Origin: CAZFVY01 sp964522665
Lineage (GTDB): Bacteria > Verrucomicrobiota > Verrucomicrobiia > Limisphaerales > CAZFVY01
Reading direction: 5' to 3'
DNA: 64,000 nt
NCBI GenBank assembly: GCA_964522665.1
Contig: CAZFVY010000002.1
Span: forward strand, 87,473-151,472
Part shown: positions 1 through 8,590 of the stretch, in pieces
Numbering within the stretch: the first letter of the stretch is position 1
Layout of the letters: the number at the start of each line of letters is the position of its first letter
Notes under the pieces: model-generated
Database searches by the model: none
What the model was told of the DNA's origin: nothing
The model's input: the letters and a program-made list of their open reading frames with translations, nothing else
Program-made: the position numbers and the translations under genes

Positions 1-1
1 A

Positions 2-1036
2 GCCCGGAAGGCCGGCCGGCTGTTCGGGATCGGCGTCTCAACTTATGTGGAGATTTGCGCCTTCGGTCCGTCGGAAGGCATGCCCTCGGGCGGCTGGGAG
101 TGGGGCTGCGTTCGCCTGGAAATTTCCGGCAAAGTCACGGTCATCACCGGCACGACTCCTCACGGCCAGGGTCAGGAAACCAGCTTTGCGCAACTGGTTG
201 GCGATAAGCTCGGGGTGTCCATGGAAGACATCGTCGTCCTTCGCGGCGACACTGCGGTGGCCCACTACGGACGCGACACCTATGGCAGCCGGGCCACGGC
301 GTTGGGCGGAACCGCCCTGACCATGTGCGTGGACAAGATCGTCGCCAAAGCCACGCGGCTCGCGGCCCATCTGCTGAACGTTCCGGCCAAGCGGATTATG
401 TTCCGCGCCGGACGATTCCACGTCCAAGGGAAGCCGTCGCAATCGCTTGGCTGGAAGGAAATCGCGGCGGCCGCGTACGTCGCCAAGAAACTTCCACGCG
501 ACTTTGAGCCAGGGTTGGAAGCGTCGAGCTTTTTCGAGCCGAAGAACTACACGTTTCCTTTTGGAACCCACCTCGCCGCCGTCGAGGTCGAGCGCGAAAC
601 CGGTGAAGTCCGCATCCTCAAGTATGTCGCGGTGGACGATTGCGGGAATCAGATCAATCCACTACTGGTCGAAGGTCAGGTGCACGGTGGGATCGCCCAA
701 TCATTGGGGCAGGTTCTCTTTGAACGGACCGTTTACGACGAGAACGGGCAATTGCTGACCGGCGAGTTCACCGACTATCCCCTGCCCCGCGCGCGCGACA
801 TTCCCGAGTACACGATGGGCAGCACCGTCACGCCGTCACCGAGCAATCCGCTCGGTCTTAAAGGCGCGGGCGAAGCCGGCACCATCGGCGCGACGCCCGC
901 CATCGCGAATGCCGTCATCGACGCGCTTTCTCCACTCGGCATTCGGCACCTCGATTTGCCCCTTTTACCGGAGAAAATCTGGCGCGCCATCGCGGCCCAC
1001 TCGAACGGCGCGCCGGGCGCCGCGCCAACGCCATGA
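2..1036 (+). CDS. Molybdenum hydroxylase large subunit, CoxL/XdhB family (5' end outside window)
   Basis: This is the C-terminal part, about 344 residues, of a molybdopterin-binding large subunit of the xanthine dehydrogenase / aerobic CO dehydrogenase family. These subunits carry the Mo-MCD cofactor and hydroxylate or oxidise small substrates in the cytoplasm. The frame stays open to base 2 and reads GIGVSTYVEICAFGPSE, a conserved block of the family, so the ATG-like codons at 45-47 are internal. Other visible blocks are TPHGQGQET, GRDTYGSRA, VDDCGNQINP and KGAGEAGTIGATPAI. The Glu of GAGEAG (872-874) is the general base in this family. The active-site loop that separates true CO dehydrogenase (AYxCSFR) from form II relatives lies outside the window, so the substrate is unknown. 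The stop overlaps the next start as ATGA. Confidence 0.9.
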   Translation, partial: ARKAGRLFGIGVSTYVEICAFGPSEGMPSGGWEWGCVRLEISGKVTVITGTTPHGQGQETSFAQLVGDKLGVSMEDIVVLRGDTAVAHYGRDTYGSRATALGGTALTMCVDKIVAKATRLAAHLLNVPAKRIMFRAGRFHVQGKPSQSLGWKEIAAAAYVAKKLPRDFEPGLEASSFFEPKNYTFPFGTHLAAVEVERETGEVRILKYVAVDDCGNQINPLLVEGQVHGGIAQSLGQVLFERTVYDENGQLLTGEFTDYPLPRARDIPEYTMGSTVTPSPSNPLGLKGAGEAGTIGATPAIANAVIDALSPLGIRHLDLPLLPEKIWRAIAAHSNGAPGAAPTP

Positions 1037-1878
1037 TTCCCGCGGCTTTCAAATACCTGCGGCCGCGGACGGTGGACGAGGCTCTCAGCCTGCTGGCTCA
1101 ACACGGCGAAGACGCCAAGCTCCTGAGCGGCGGCCAGAGCCTGATCCCGGCCATGAAGCTTCGCCTCGCCCGGCCGGCGACGATCATCGACATCGGGCGA
1201 ATCGCCGATCTGAATTACGTGCGCGAGCAGCCCGACCATTTGGCGCTCGGCGCCATGACGACTCATTACGCGATCGAGTCGTCCGCCCTCCTGGCCCAAC
1301 GCTGTCCGTTGCTTACCGAACTGGCCCCCCAAATCGGTGACGTGCAGATTCGCAACCGCGGCACCATCGGCGGCAGTCTCGCCCACGCGGATCCCGCCGC
1401 CGACTGGCCGGCCGCGATTCTCGCGCTCGACGCGACGTTGGAGATCGTTGGCCCGAACGGATCGCGACTGGTTCCGGCCAGCGAATTCTTCATCGATCTC
1501 TTTCAAACCGCCCTCCAACCGAACGAAATCCTGCGGGAAATTCGCGTGCCCGCCACCTCGCAAGCCGTCGCGTACGTCAAGACCGCGCAGCGCGCGAGCG
1601 GCTTCGCCATCGCCGGCGTCGCCGTCGCCCTGGACGGAGCGGAGGCGCCGCGGGTCGGGATCACCGGCGTCGCCGCCAAGCCTTTTCGCGCGGCGGCCGT
1701 TGAGAGCGGATTATCGGGCGGCCTCACGAAGCCACGTCTGATCGCCGCGGCACACCATGCCGCGGACGGCATTGATCCGCTCAACGATATCCATGCGTCC
1801 GCGGAGTTCCGCGCCCATCTGGCCCGGGTCAACACCCAGCGCGCGCTCGAAAACGCGCTCGCGCGCATGACCGATTGA
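1033..1878 (+). CDS. Molybdenum hydroxylase FAD-binding (medium) subunit, CoxM family
   Basis: 281 residues, the usual size of the flavoprotein subunit that passes electrons from the Fe-S subunit to the final acceptor. The N-terminal FAD-binding signatures are present: LLSGGQSLIPAMKLR near residue 35 and RGTIGGSLAHADPAADW near residue 110. The C-terminal CO_deh_flav domain follows (VKTAQRASGFAIAGVAVAL). It overlaps the large-subunit gene by four bases. The small [2Fe-2S] subunit is not in the window. An order of large subunit then medium subunit, with the small one presumably upstream, fits form II (CODH-like) clusters better than the M-S-L order of form I. That is inference from gene order. 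Confidence 0.93.
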   Translation: MIPAAFKYLRPRTVDEALSLLAQHGEDAKLLSGGQSLIPAMKLRLARPATIIDIGRIADLNYVREQPDHLALGAMTTHYAIESSALLAQRCPLLTELAPQIGDVQIRNRGTIGGSLAHADPAADWPAAILALDATLEIVGPNGSRLVPASEFFIDLFQTALQPNEILREIRVPATSQAVAYVKTAQRASGFAIAGVAVALDGAEAPRVGITGVAAKPFRAAAVESGLSGGLTKPRLIAAAHHAADGIDPLNDIHASAEFRAHLARVNTQRALENALARMTD

Positions 1879-1903
1879 CGCGAGAGACGCGAAGACGCGC
1901 CCG

Positions 1904-2359
1904 TTGAACATCCACGGCACATACCTCGTTTCCGCTCCGCCCACGCGCGTTTACGAGGGCCTCATCGACCCGCGCGTCCTCGAACGCGTCATCCCCGGAT
2001 GCGAACGCCTCGAATTGACCGGTCCAGATCAATACAACGCCCATCTGAAGATCGGCCTCGCCGCCCTGAAAGGCTCCTACGTGGGCAAGGTTCACTTGAG
2101 CGACAAACTTCCAGACAAGCAGTTCACACTGCACATGGACGGCAAAGGAGCCCCCGGCTTTGTCAAAGGGACGGCGCATCTCAACTTTGACGAGCAAGGA
2201 TCCGCCACGCGGATTACCTTGCGGGCGCAAGTCCAGGTCGGTGGGTTGATCGCGGCCGTCGGCTCTCGCGTTATCGAGGCGGTCGCCAAAAAGCTCACGG
2301 AGGAATTTTTCCAGAATTTTGGCAAAATCATCGCCGGCTCGCCGAAATCATCAGCCTAG
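1904..2359 (+). CDS. CoxG-like SRPBCC protein
   Basis: 151 residues of the carbon monoxide dehydrogenase subunit G family (SRPBCC / START-like fold). In studied CO oxidisers CoxG helps anchor the enzyme to the membrane. Typical features are the N-terminal PPTRVYEGLIDPRVLERVIPG segment and the later block GGLIAAVGSRVIEAVAKKL. The last helix (EEFFQNFGKIIAG) matches the family end. The start is a TTG at 1904; no ATG or GTG in this frame gives the conserved N terminus. It lies 25 bases after the medium subunit, so it belongs to the same operon. Confidence 0.9.
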   Translation: MNIHGTYLVSAPPTRVYEGLIDPRVLERVIPGCERLELTGPDQYNAHLKIGLAALKGSYVGKVHLSDKLPDKQFTLHMDGKGAPGFVKGTAHLNFDEQGSATRITLRAQVQVGGLIAAVGSRVIEAVAKKLTEEFFQNFGKIIAGSPKSSA

Positions 2360-2411
2360 ACTCACGCCCCGCCCGGCTTTCTAACGCTTACCAACCCAAC
2401 ACTGGTTCACC

Positions 2412-2876
2412 ATGAGATCAATCTCCCGTTTTGCCCGCCACTTTATCGCCGCCATCGCCGTTTCCGCGGTCCTGCTCCTCACTAGCGGTTGTTCCTCGTA
2501 TAACCGGCAATGGCAGACCGCCGCTCGTCAACCGCTCCCGAGCGCGAGTTTTGAAGGGCCTTGGCGGGGCTCGTGGATAAGTGAGGTTAACGGACATAAC
2601 GGCCAACTCCTCTGTCTCGTCACCAAAATCAACGACCACGAATACCGCGCGCGTTACCGCGCGACCTATCAGAATGTTCTGCACTTCAACTCAACGGTGA
2701 TCCTCAACGTCGCTCCGGGCGACGGCCTTTATCGCCTGAACGGCCGGGCCAATCTCGGCTGGCTGGCGGGGGGAGTTTACGAATACGCCGGCGAGGCTAC
2801 CGCGACGAATTTCTACTCGACGTATAAGTCGAAGTACGATCACGGAACCTACCGGCTTACGCGTCCGACGCCATAG
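2412..2876 (+). CDS. Small predicted lipoprotein of unknown function
   Basis: 154 residues. The N terminus has a positively charged start, a hydrophobic stretch and the lipobox LTSGC, giving a lipidated Cys at residue 27, so the mature protein is probably attached to a membrane facing the periplasm. The remaining about 125 residues are rich in aromatic residues and beta-strand patterns and end in THGTYRLTRP-like sequence (DHGTYRLTRP). I do not recognise a family. It follows the coxG-like gene by 52 bases, and whether it is co-transcribed is unclear. Confidence 0.7.
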   Translation: MRSISRFARHFIAAIAVSAVLLLTSGCSSYNRQWQTAARQPLPSASFEGPWRGSWISEVNGHNGQLLCLVTKINDHEYRARYRATYQNVLHFNSTVILNVAPGDGLYRLNGRANLGWLAGGVYEYAGEATATNFYSTYKSKYDHGTYRLTRPTP

Positions 2877-3270
2877 CTGGCAAAACGCGCGCCGCGCGCC
2901 CGTCTCGCCTCTCAAATTGGCCGCCACCCTCCGGGCGCGCCACGGTATCGCGGACTCAGCGGCCATCCCTCAACGCGCCGAGATTTCAAACACCCCCCGG
3001 GTGACGTTACAAACGGGGCACGATTGTGTAATTGGCGTTTTCGCGCGCCCGGACGACTATCAAAGCGTGGCAGCAAACATGATTGGCACGATTACAATTC
3101 GGTTGAAACCACGAACCCGTTGACAGCGCGAACGACGCCTGTTAAACCACCATACGTCAAACCAAAAGCGATTCGCGCGATGGCGCTGGCTCCATCACAT
3201 CACCCGGGCGGGCGCCGTCCCAAGCTTAGAACCCAAACCATCATCAACCTAGTTAAGAGAAAGAGCATCT
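2877..3270. other. Intergenic region before the pspA operon
   Basis: About 394 bases with no convincing gene; two short open frames here have no recognisable features. It probably holds the promoter of the pspA operon. A TTGACA at 3120-3125 is followed 16-17 bases later by TTAAAC/TAAACC, a weak sigma-70-like pair. The last 20 bases are purine-rich (AAGAGAAAGAG at about 3254-3264) and can serve as ribosome binding site for the ATG at 3271. A GC-rich CGCGCGCCGCGCGC at 2886-2899 follows the lipoprotein stop. Confidence 0.45.
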
Positions 3271-4029
3271 ATGTTTCGTGCCATTAAACGTTTATTTATT
3301 TGGATGGGCCTGATGGCGGAAAAGGCCACGGAGACCGACGCCATCAACCAAGCCATGGTCGAACGCGGCATCCGCGACGCCAAAGCCAAGGCGGACAAGG
3401 CCCACTTCGCGAACGGCCAGTTGGCCGGTCAAATCGCCCTGCTCAAGGACCAGGTCCGCCGCCAGCAGCGGCAGCGCGACGACCTGCAAGGAATGTTGCA
3501 GGTGGCCGCGGCCGCGAACGACGAGGCCAACGGCGCGCACTACGCCGAGGAATTGGCGACCGTGGAGCAGGACTTGGCGGACAACGAGAACCAGCTCAAG
3601 AGCCTGGAAGAGCTTTATCAGCAAAACACCCAAATCATCGCGCAAAGTCTGCGGGAGATTCAGAAATTCCAGCGCGATTTTGAGACGCTCAAAACCCGCG
3701 TGGCGATTGGCCGTTCGCTCGAAAACCTATCCGCCATGATGAAGGGTTCCATCACCGAACTGCAGGGCATGATGGGGGGAGAAATGGGCCAATCGATGCA
3801 GCAGCTACGCCAATCCGCCGCCTCGGGCGAGGGCCAGATGCGGGCCACCCTTGACCTCGCCAGGGCAATGGGCTCCGACATCCAACGGCAGCAAGACATG
3901 AAAAAGGCCCGCGGCTCGCAATTATTTCAGGAATACAAAAAGAAAATGGGCATGGTCCAAAGTGAAACTGCTTCAACCACGCCCGCGACTCCGGTTTCCC
4001 CGGAACGGCAAAAAATCGCCGAAAAGTAG
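3271..4029 (+). CDS. PspA/IM30 family protein (ESCRT-III-like)
   Basis: 252 residues, slightly longer than the 220-230 typical of PspA/Vipp1. It starts with an amphipathic helix (MFRAIKRLFIWMGLMAEKA) of the kind that binds stressed membranes. It then runs as almost continuous coiled coil to about residue 150 (heptads in GQIALLKDQVRRQQRQRDDLQ and NENQLKSLEELYQQN). A second helical segment follows (SLENLSAMMKGSITELQGMMGGEM) and then a polar tail. Family members polymerise on the inner membrane and limit proton leakage or remodel bilayers. It is the first gene of a compact operon: the next gene starts 17 bases later. Assignment rests on overall helical pattern and the N-terminal helix, as family motifs are weak. 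Confidence 0.85.
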   Translation: MFRAIKRLFIWMGLMAEKATETDAINQAMVERGIRDAKAKADKAHFANGQLAGQIALLKDQVRRQQRQRDDLQGMLQVAAAANDEANGAHYAEELATVEQDLADNENQLKSLEELYQQNTQIIAQSLREIQKFQRDFETLKTRVAIGRSLENLSAMMKGSITELQGMMGGEMGQSMQQLRQSAASGEGQMRATLDLARAMGSDIQRQQDMKKARGSQLFQEYKKKMGMVQSETASTTPATPVSPERQKIAEK

Positions 4030-4046
4030 CCTAACCCCCAAAGCCT

Positions 4047-5783
4047 ATGACCACTCGAGGAAAAATTCTATTAACACTTATCATTCTTGGAGTGGCCGGG
4101 TACGGCAGTTGGCGTTGGTGGGATAAAATCGCGCCGGCGGCGAAGCCCACGAACGTCTCAATCAATCCGCAGGCCTTCAAGCAGGAGACCGCCGCGCCGG
4201 CGGCGCCGGCCGCGGACGTCGCGAACAGCCTCCTCAAGGGGACCAATGCGGCGTCGCTGGTGGACGGCTCCGCGATTCCGCCGGTCACGGGGGTGAGCGA
4301 CTATGCCAAGCCGACGAAGGACGGAAAATTGGTGGTGCAGTTCCCCATCAACGTCTGGCCGGGTTGGGCGCCGATCATCACCGCCAACCACGGCATGGCC
4401 CCCAGCGACGAAAGCGTGTTTTACAAGAAATACGGCTTCTACGTGCAGCTTTCACTGGTGGACGACCCCGTGAAAGCGCGTGATCTCTTCGCCAGCGGGC
4501 AGAGTCACGTCCTCTGGGGCACGCTCGACATGATCGCGCTGTTCGCGCCCGAGCTGGCGCGCGACTCCCGCACGCTGCCCGTCGTTTGCCAGCAGATCGA
4601 CTGGTCGGATGGCGGGGACGGCATCGTCACGCGCGGCGACCTGCGGTCGATCAACGACTTTCACATGCGGGGCGGACAGCGCCGCAAAGTCGTGCTCGCG
4701 CAGAATTCGCCGAGTCACTATCTCATCATGTCGCTCCTGACCGACGCCGGCATCGACCCGGCGGAGGTCGATTTCAAATGGGCGGCGGACGCCCCGGCGG
4801 CCGCGAAAATCTTCGTGCTCGACAACAGCTATGACGCATTCGTCGGCTGGTCGCCCGACATTTACACCGTCTCCGAGAAAGTGCCAGGCACCCGGTTGAT
4901 CGTCAGCAGCAAGAGCGCGAATCACCTCATCGCGGACGTGTGGGCCGTGCGCAACGACTTCTACCGCGATCATCCCGAGATCGTCGCCAATCTGGTGCGG
5001 GGCATCCTCGAAGGCGTCGATCTCGTGCGGAAGGACGTGCCCGCGGCAGCCAAACTGCTGGCCGCGGCCTACAACATCCCGGTCGAAGATTGCACTACGA
5101 TGATCGGCAAGGACGGCGGGGTCGCCGACGGCGACGCGCACCTGGTCAATTACCGGGAGAACGCCAACTTCTTCCTCGACACGCTGAACCCCTCGAATTT
5201 TGAAATCGTTTGGAACCGCGCCTCGGCGATCTACAAACTACTGGGCGCGATCAACGAGCCAATCCCGGCGGCGAAGGTCAAAGCCGCCGGCGTCATCGCC
5301 AAGCTCGCGGAAGAATACAAGAACGTGGTGGACCTTTCGCAGCCGATCTTCCGGCCCGGCCAACTCTTTCAACATGCCGAGGCTGAGTCGGGGCAGATTT
5401 TGACCAAGGCGGTCATCATCTCGTTCGAGCCGAATCATTCCAACCTCAACCCTTCTTATGATCCCGCGATCCCGCAAGTCTTGGACGAGATCGGCAAGCT
5501 GGCCGGCTCGTTCGGCAACGCCTACATCGTGATCGAGGGCAACACGGACGCGAGTCGAAAAGGCGTGGTGCCGGGCGACCTCGTGCGCCAACTCTCCTAT
5601 GATCGAGCGGACTCCGTCCGCAAATCCATCACGCAGAAATACCGCTTCGATCCGAACAAGTTCAAGGTCATCGGCAATGGCTGGGATAACCCGCTGCCGG
5701 GCATGACCGACCCCAGCAACGCGGACCACAACAAGAAGAATCGGCGCGTGGAAGTGAAGGTCTTCCCGCTGGAGAAGGACTAG
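4047..5783 (+). CDS. Membrane-anchored SsuA/NrtA-type solute-binding protein fused to OmpA domain
   Basis: 578 residues. An uncleaved-looking N-terminal anchor (ILLTLIILGVAGYGSWRWW) is followed by a Pro/Ala-rich linker. A periplasmic solute-binding domain of the NMT1/SsuA/NrtA class spans about residues 90-420 (VVQFPINVWPGWAPIITAN; FASGQSHVLWGTLDMIALF). The last ~120 residues form an OmpA-like peptidoglycan-binding domain, from VIISFEPNHSN through IVIEGNTDAS and LSYDRADSVRKSI to DHNKKNRRVEVKV. The NKKNRRVEV end matches the NRRVE motif that contacts diaminopimelate. Ordinary binding proteins of this class lack the OmpA part. It lies between pspA and the permease and overlaps the permease start by one base (TAGTG). 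The ligand cannot be read from sequence. Confidence 0.9.
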   Translation: MTTRGKILLTLIILGVAGYGSWRWWDKIAPAAKPTNVSINPQAFKQETAAPAAPAADVANSLLKGTNAASLVDGSAIPPVTGVSDYAKPTKDGKLVVQFPINVWPGWAPIITANHGMAPSDESVFYKKYGFYVQLSLVDDPVKARDLFASGQSHVLWGTLDMIALFAPELARDSRTLPVVCQQIDWSDGGDGIVTRGDLRSINDFHMRGGQRRKVVLAQNSPSHYLIMSLLTDAGIDPAEVDFKWAADAPAAAKIFVLDNSYDAFVGWSPDIYTVSEKVPGTRLIVSSKSANHLIADVWAVRNDFYRDHPEIVANLVRGILEGVDLVRKDVPAAAKLLAAAYNIPVEDCTTMIGKDGGVADGDAHLVNYRENANFFLDTLNPSNFEIVWNRASAIYKLLGAINEPIPAAKVKAAGVIAKLAEEYKNVVDLSQPIFRPGQLFQHAEAESGQILTKAVIISFEPNHSNLNPSYDPAIPQVLDEIGKLAGSFGNAYIVIEGNTDASRKGVVPGDLVRQLSYDRADSVRKSITQKYRFDPNKFKVIGNGWDNPLPGMTDPSNADHNKKNRRVEVKVFPLEKD

Positions 5784-6646
5784 TGCTTAAGTTTTCGCTA
5801 TCGGCCGTCGGGTTCGTCGCCGCGTTGACGCTGGTCGTCCGCGGCGCCGGACTCAAGGTGCGGCAGGAAAGCTCGCGCGGCGTCACGCTCGCCCTGACGA
5901 CCACCTTCGTCGCGTTGGCCATCTTCGCGTGGTGGTGGCTGACCAGCGGCGCGCGGCCCGAGGATCGGATCGTCAACGCGGCGATTCTGGCCAGCCCAAG
6001 TGAGGTCGTGAGGGCGTTCTACCCGTTGCACGTGGATCAGGCCCTCGTGCGCAACGCGTTCACCTCGTTTTGGCGCGTGACCGCGGGCTTCACGCTCGCA
6101 GTCGTGGTCGCGGTTCCACTCGGAATCTACATGGCGAGTTTTCCGCCGGTCGCCGCATTCTTTCGGCCCTTGGCGCTCGTTGGTTCGTACGTGCCGGTGG
6201 TGGTGTTCATCCCGCTGACGATCGCGTGGTTCGGCGCCACCGAGCCGCAAAAGGTCGGCTTTCTGTTTATCGTTTGCTTCGTGGCGTTGCTCCCGTTGGT
6301 GATTAAAACGATCGCCGACGTGCCCGCGGCGTATCTCGATGTCGCGGTTACGAAAGGCGCCAATCAGTGGCAGCTCGTGCGGCACGTTCTCTTTCCGGTC
6401 GCCCAGGCGGACTTGTGGGATCATCTTCGCGGAGTCTATGGCGTTGGCTGGACTTGGATCATCCTCGCCGAAGTCTGGGCCAACGCCGAACAAGGTCTTG
6501 GCTACCTGCTCGACGTCTCGAACCGCCGCGGTCACAGCGATCGCGTTTTCGCGGTGACGACGGTGATTGTCGTCATCGCGTTCGCCTGTGATCAAGCTTG
6601 GCGGATGGGCGGCCGCTGGCTGTTTCCCTACCGCCAAATGGAGTGA
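5783..6646 (+). CDS. ABC transporter permease, SsuC/TauC class
   Basis: 287 residues with about six to seven hydrophobic helices and the BPD_transp_1 domain. The EAA loop that docks on the ATPase is seen as DVAVTKGANQWQLVRHVLFP near residue 190. Family members form the inner-membrane channel of nitrate, sulfonate or taurine importers. The GTG start at 5783 shares its G with the preceding TAG. The stop overlaps the ATPase start (TGATG). The N-terminal helix is followed by a basic linker before the second helix (FVALAIFAWWWLTSG). Confidence 0.92.
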   Translation: MLKFSLSAVGFVAALTLVVRGAGLKVRQESSRGVTLALTTTFVALAIFAWWWLTSGARPEDRIVNAAILASPSEVVRAFYPLHVDQALVRNAFTSFWRVTAGFTLAVVVAVPLGIYMASFPPVAAFFRPLALVGSYVPVVVFIPLTIAWFGATEPQKVGFLFIVCFVALLPLVIKTIADVPAAYLDVAVTKGANQWQLVRHVLFPVAQADLWDHLRGVYGVGWTWIILAEVWANAEQGLGYLLDVSNRRGHSDRVFAVTTVIVVIAFACDQAWRMGGRWLFPYRQME

Positions 6647-7518
6647 TGATCGTGGAATCACCAATCGCATCGGCGCCGCCAGGCGCCACCGCGAACACGT
6701 CCGACTTGCCGGAGCTGGTCCGCTTTCGCGGCGTGACCAAGGCGTTTGGCAAAGGCCCGACGGCCCCCGTCGCGGTTCAGGACGTTTCTTTCACGGTCCA
6801 CGACCTCCCGAACGTGGGAGAGTTGATCTCGATCGTCGGCCCATCGGGCTGCGGAAAATCGACGCTCTTACGCCTGATCGCCGGCTTGTCGCCGCATTTC
6901 CCGCCCACGAGCGGCGAGTTGATGGCGTTCGATCGTCCGATTAGAGGTCCCGGTGATGATCGCGGGTTGGTGGATCAGAAGTACTCGCTTTTGCCGCACT
7001 TGACCGTCTTGGAAAACATCGCCTTCGGGCTGAAGCTGCGCGGCGTCCGCCCGACGGATCGGTCCGAGCCCGCGCGCGAATGGGTTAAGAAAGTCGGCCT
7101 CGAAGGCCACGAAAGCAAATACCCTTCCCAACTCTCCGGCGGAATGCAACAGCGCGTCGCCATCGCGGCGACTTTGATTCTGAAGCCCAAAATCCTGCTC
7201 ATGGACGAGCCGTTTGGCGCGCTCGACCCGAAGATCCGTCTGCGGATGCAAGAGCTATTGATTCAACTCTGGCGGGAACAACAAGGCACCGTATTCTTGG
7301 TGACCCACTCGGTTGAAGAAGCCGTCTATCTCGGCGACCGGGTATTCCGCATGGCCGCGAAACCGGGGCGCCTCGTGGAAACCATCCAAGTGCCGCGTCC
7401 GGACGATCCTCCGGAAATCCTGCGGCAGCGAAAATGGTTCATCGAACTGACTCGTGAACTGTTGCATCGCCTGGAACAGGATGCCCCGGCCGCCAGCCCG
7501 CCCGCTGGGGCTTTTTAA
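6646..7518 (+). CDS. ABC transporter ATP-binding protein, SsuB/NrtD class
   Basis: 290 residues. All nucleotide-binding motifs are intact: Walker A GPSGCGKST, Q-loop VDQKYSLLPHLTV, signature LSGGMQQRVAIA, Walker B ILLMDEPFGALDP and switch His in LVTHSVEEAVYLGDRV. The LLPHLTVLENIAFGL block is typical of nitrate/sulfonate/taurine importers. The ATG at 6646 overlaps the permease stop and is preferred over an in-frame ATG-like codon at 6598, which would lie inside the permease gene. It energises the permease with the OmpA-fused binding protein as the likely third subunit. A 91-base gap follows. Confidence 0.95.
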   Translation: MIVESPIASAPPGATANTSDLPELVRFRGVTKAFGKGPTAPVAVQDVSFTVHDLPNVGELISIVGPSGCGKSTLLRLIAGLSPHFPPTSGELMAFDRPIRGPGDDRGLVDQKYSLLPHLTVLENIAFGLKLRGVRPTDRSEPAREWVKKVGLEGHESKYPSQLSGGMQQRVAIAATLILKPKILLMDEPFGALDPKIRLRMQELLIQLWREQQGTVFLVTHSVEEAVYLGDRVFRMAAKPGRLVETIQVPRPDDPPEILRQRKWFIELTRELLHRLEQDAPAASPPAGAF

Positions 7519-7609
7519 AGGTCGCGCGCGAACGACGCTCCGATCACCCGCCGGCCGCCACGAATGTATCGCCAATCCGAGATCGCCCAATTAGCATTGC
7601 TTCCGGCCC

Positions 7610-8590
7610 ATGGAACCGACGCCGCCAAACTATCGCCGCGAGTTCTTCCGCAGCCCGCAACACGTCTGGCTGGCGCTGTTGACGCTCGGCGCCGGCTTTG
7701 TCAGCGCCAGCGCGCTGGGACTGATCATTGGCGCCACGGCCTACGTGATCGGTTGGATTTACCTGCCCGACCTAGCCTCATTTCGCGCCGCGGTGGACCG
7801 CCGACTCGAGGCGTCACGGCAGGCCGGCATGCTCGCGCGAGTGGCCGAGTTTGCCGCGCGCCGGCAAACCATTCTCGCCACCTTGTCAGGCCCGCGGCAG
7901 GAACGTTATCATCTCCTGGCCGAAGTCTGCCGCGGCATCGAACAAGCCAGCGCCGACGGCTTGGCGGCCGCCGCGGAGCCAATCCACGATCCACGCCTCC
8001 GCCGCCTTGACGAGTTAATGTGGACTTTTCTGCGATTGCTGAGCATCGAGGAATCGCTCGAACGCTTTTTGGAGACGGAACAACAAGAGGATCTGCCCCG
8101 TCTGACGCAAGGCGCCGAACAGGAGGCCGCCAGTCTCGCGGCCGAGGTAAACGCGGCGGACCCGAAAGATAACCGTACCGGCCGAGAGAACCGCCGCCGT
8201 CTGTTCGAGTCACGCCGCGAACGGCTGGAAGTACTCCGGAAGCGCCTGGAGCGGGTCGAGCAGGCGCGGGAGAATTTGGCGCTGGTGGTCTCCGAGCAAG
8301 AGCGTCTTGATCAACAGATCAAGCTGATTCGCGCCGACGCCGTCGCCTCGCGCAACGCCGCGAACCTAACCGCCCGCATCGACGCGACCGTCGAACAACT
8401 CGATCACACCAACAAATGGCTGGCGGAAATGGATCAGTTCAAAGACATCGTTGGCGATCTGCCGGAAAGCGAAATCCGCGTGGGATTTGGCGCCGCGGCG
8501 CCCGCAGTCATCGAGCCCCCACCGCTGCCCGGAGAGGTTCGCGAGCGCCGCGGCGCCAAGGCTCGCGTCTCGCCATCCAGGAATAACTAA
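7610..8590 (+). CDS. Two-TM coiled-coil protein of unknown function
   Basis: 326 residues, no family recognised. Two adjacent hydrophobic segments at about residues 16-48 (VWLALLTLGAGFVSASALG and LIIGATAYVIGWIYLP) form a membrane hairpin. The remaining about 270 residues are highly charged and helical (SRRERLEVLRKRLERVEQ; LVVSEQERLDQQIKLI), ending in a Pro-rich tail. The predicted coil probably sits in the cytoplasm, where it could meet PspA or the AAA+ protein. The last base of its TAA stop is the first base of the AAA+ start, so the two are almost certainly translated together. A role as membrane adaptor for the AAA+ ATPase is inference from this coupling. Confidence 0.8.
   Translation: MEPTPPNYRREFFRSPQHVWLALLTLGAGFVSASALGLIIGATAYVIGWIYLPDLASFRAAVDRRLEASRQAGMLARVAEFAARRQTILATLSGPRQERYHLLAEVCRGIEQASADGLAAAAEPIHDPRLRRLDELMWTFLRLLSIEESLERFLETEQQEDLPRLTQGAEQEAASLAAEVNAADPKDNRTGRENRRRLFESRRERLEVLRKRLERVEQARENLALVVSEQERLDQQIKLIRADAVASRNAANLTARIDATVEQLDHTNKWLAEMDQFKDIVGDLPESEIRVGFGAAAPAVIEPPPLPGEVRERRGAKARVSPSRNN

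Noticed and set aside
3084..3099. TGGCACGATTACAATT upstream of pspA as a sigma-54 promoter
   Set aside because: The -24 part fits TGGCAC, but the -12 part lacks the invariant GC (it reads CAATT), and no PspF-like activator gene is near.
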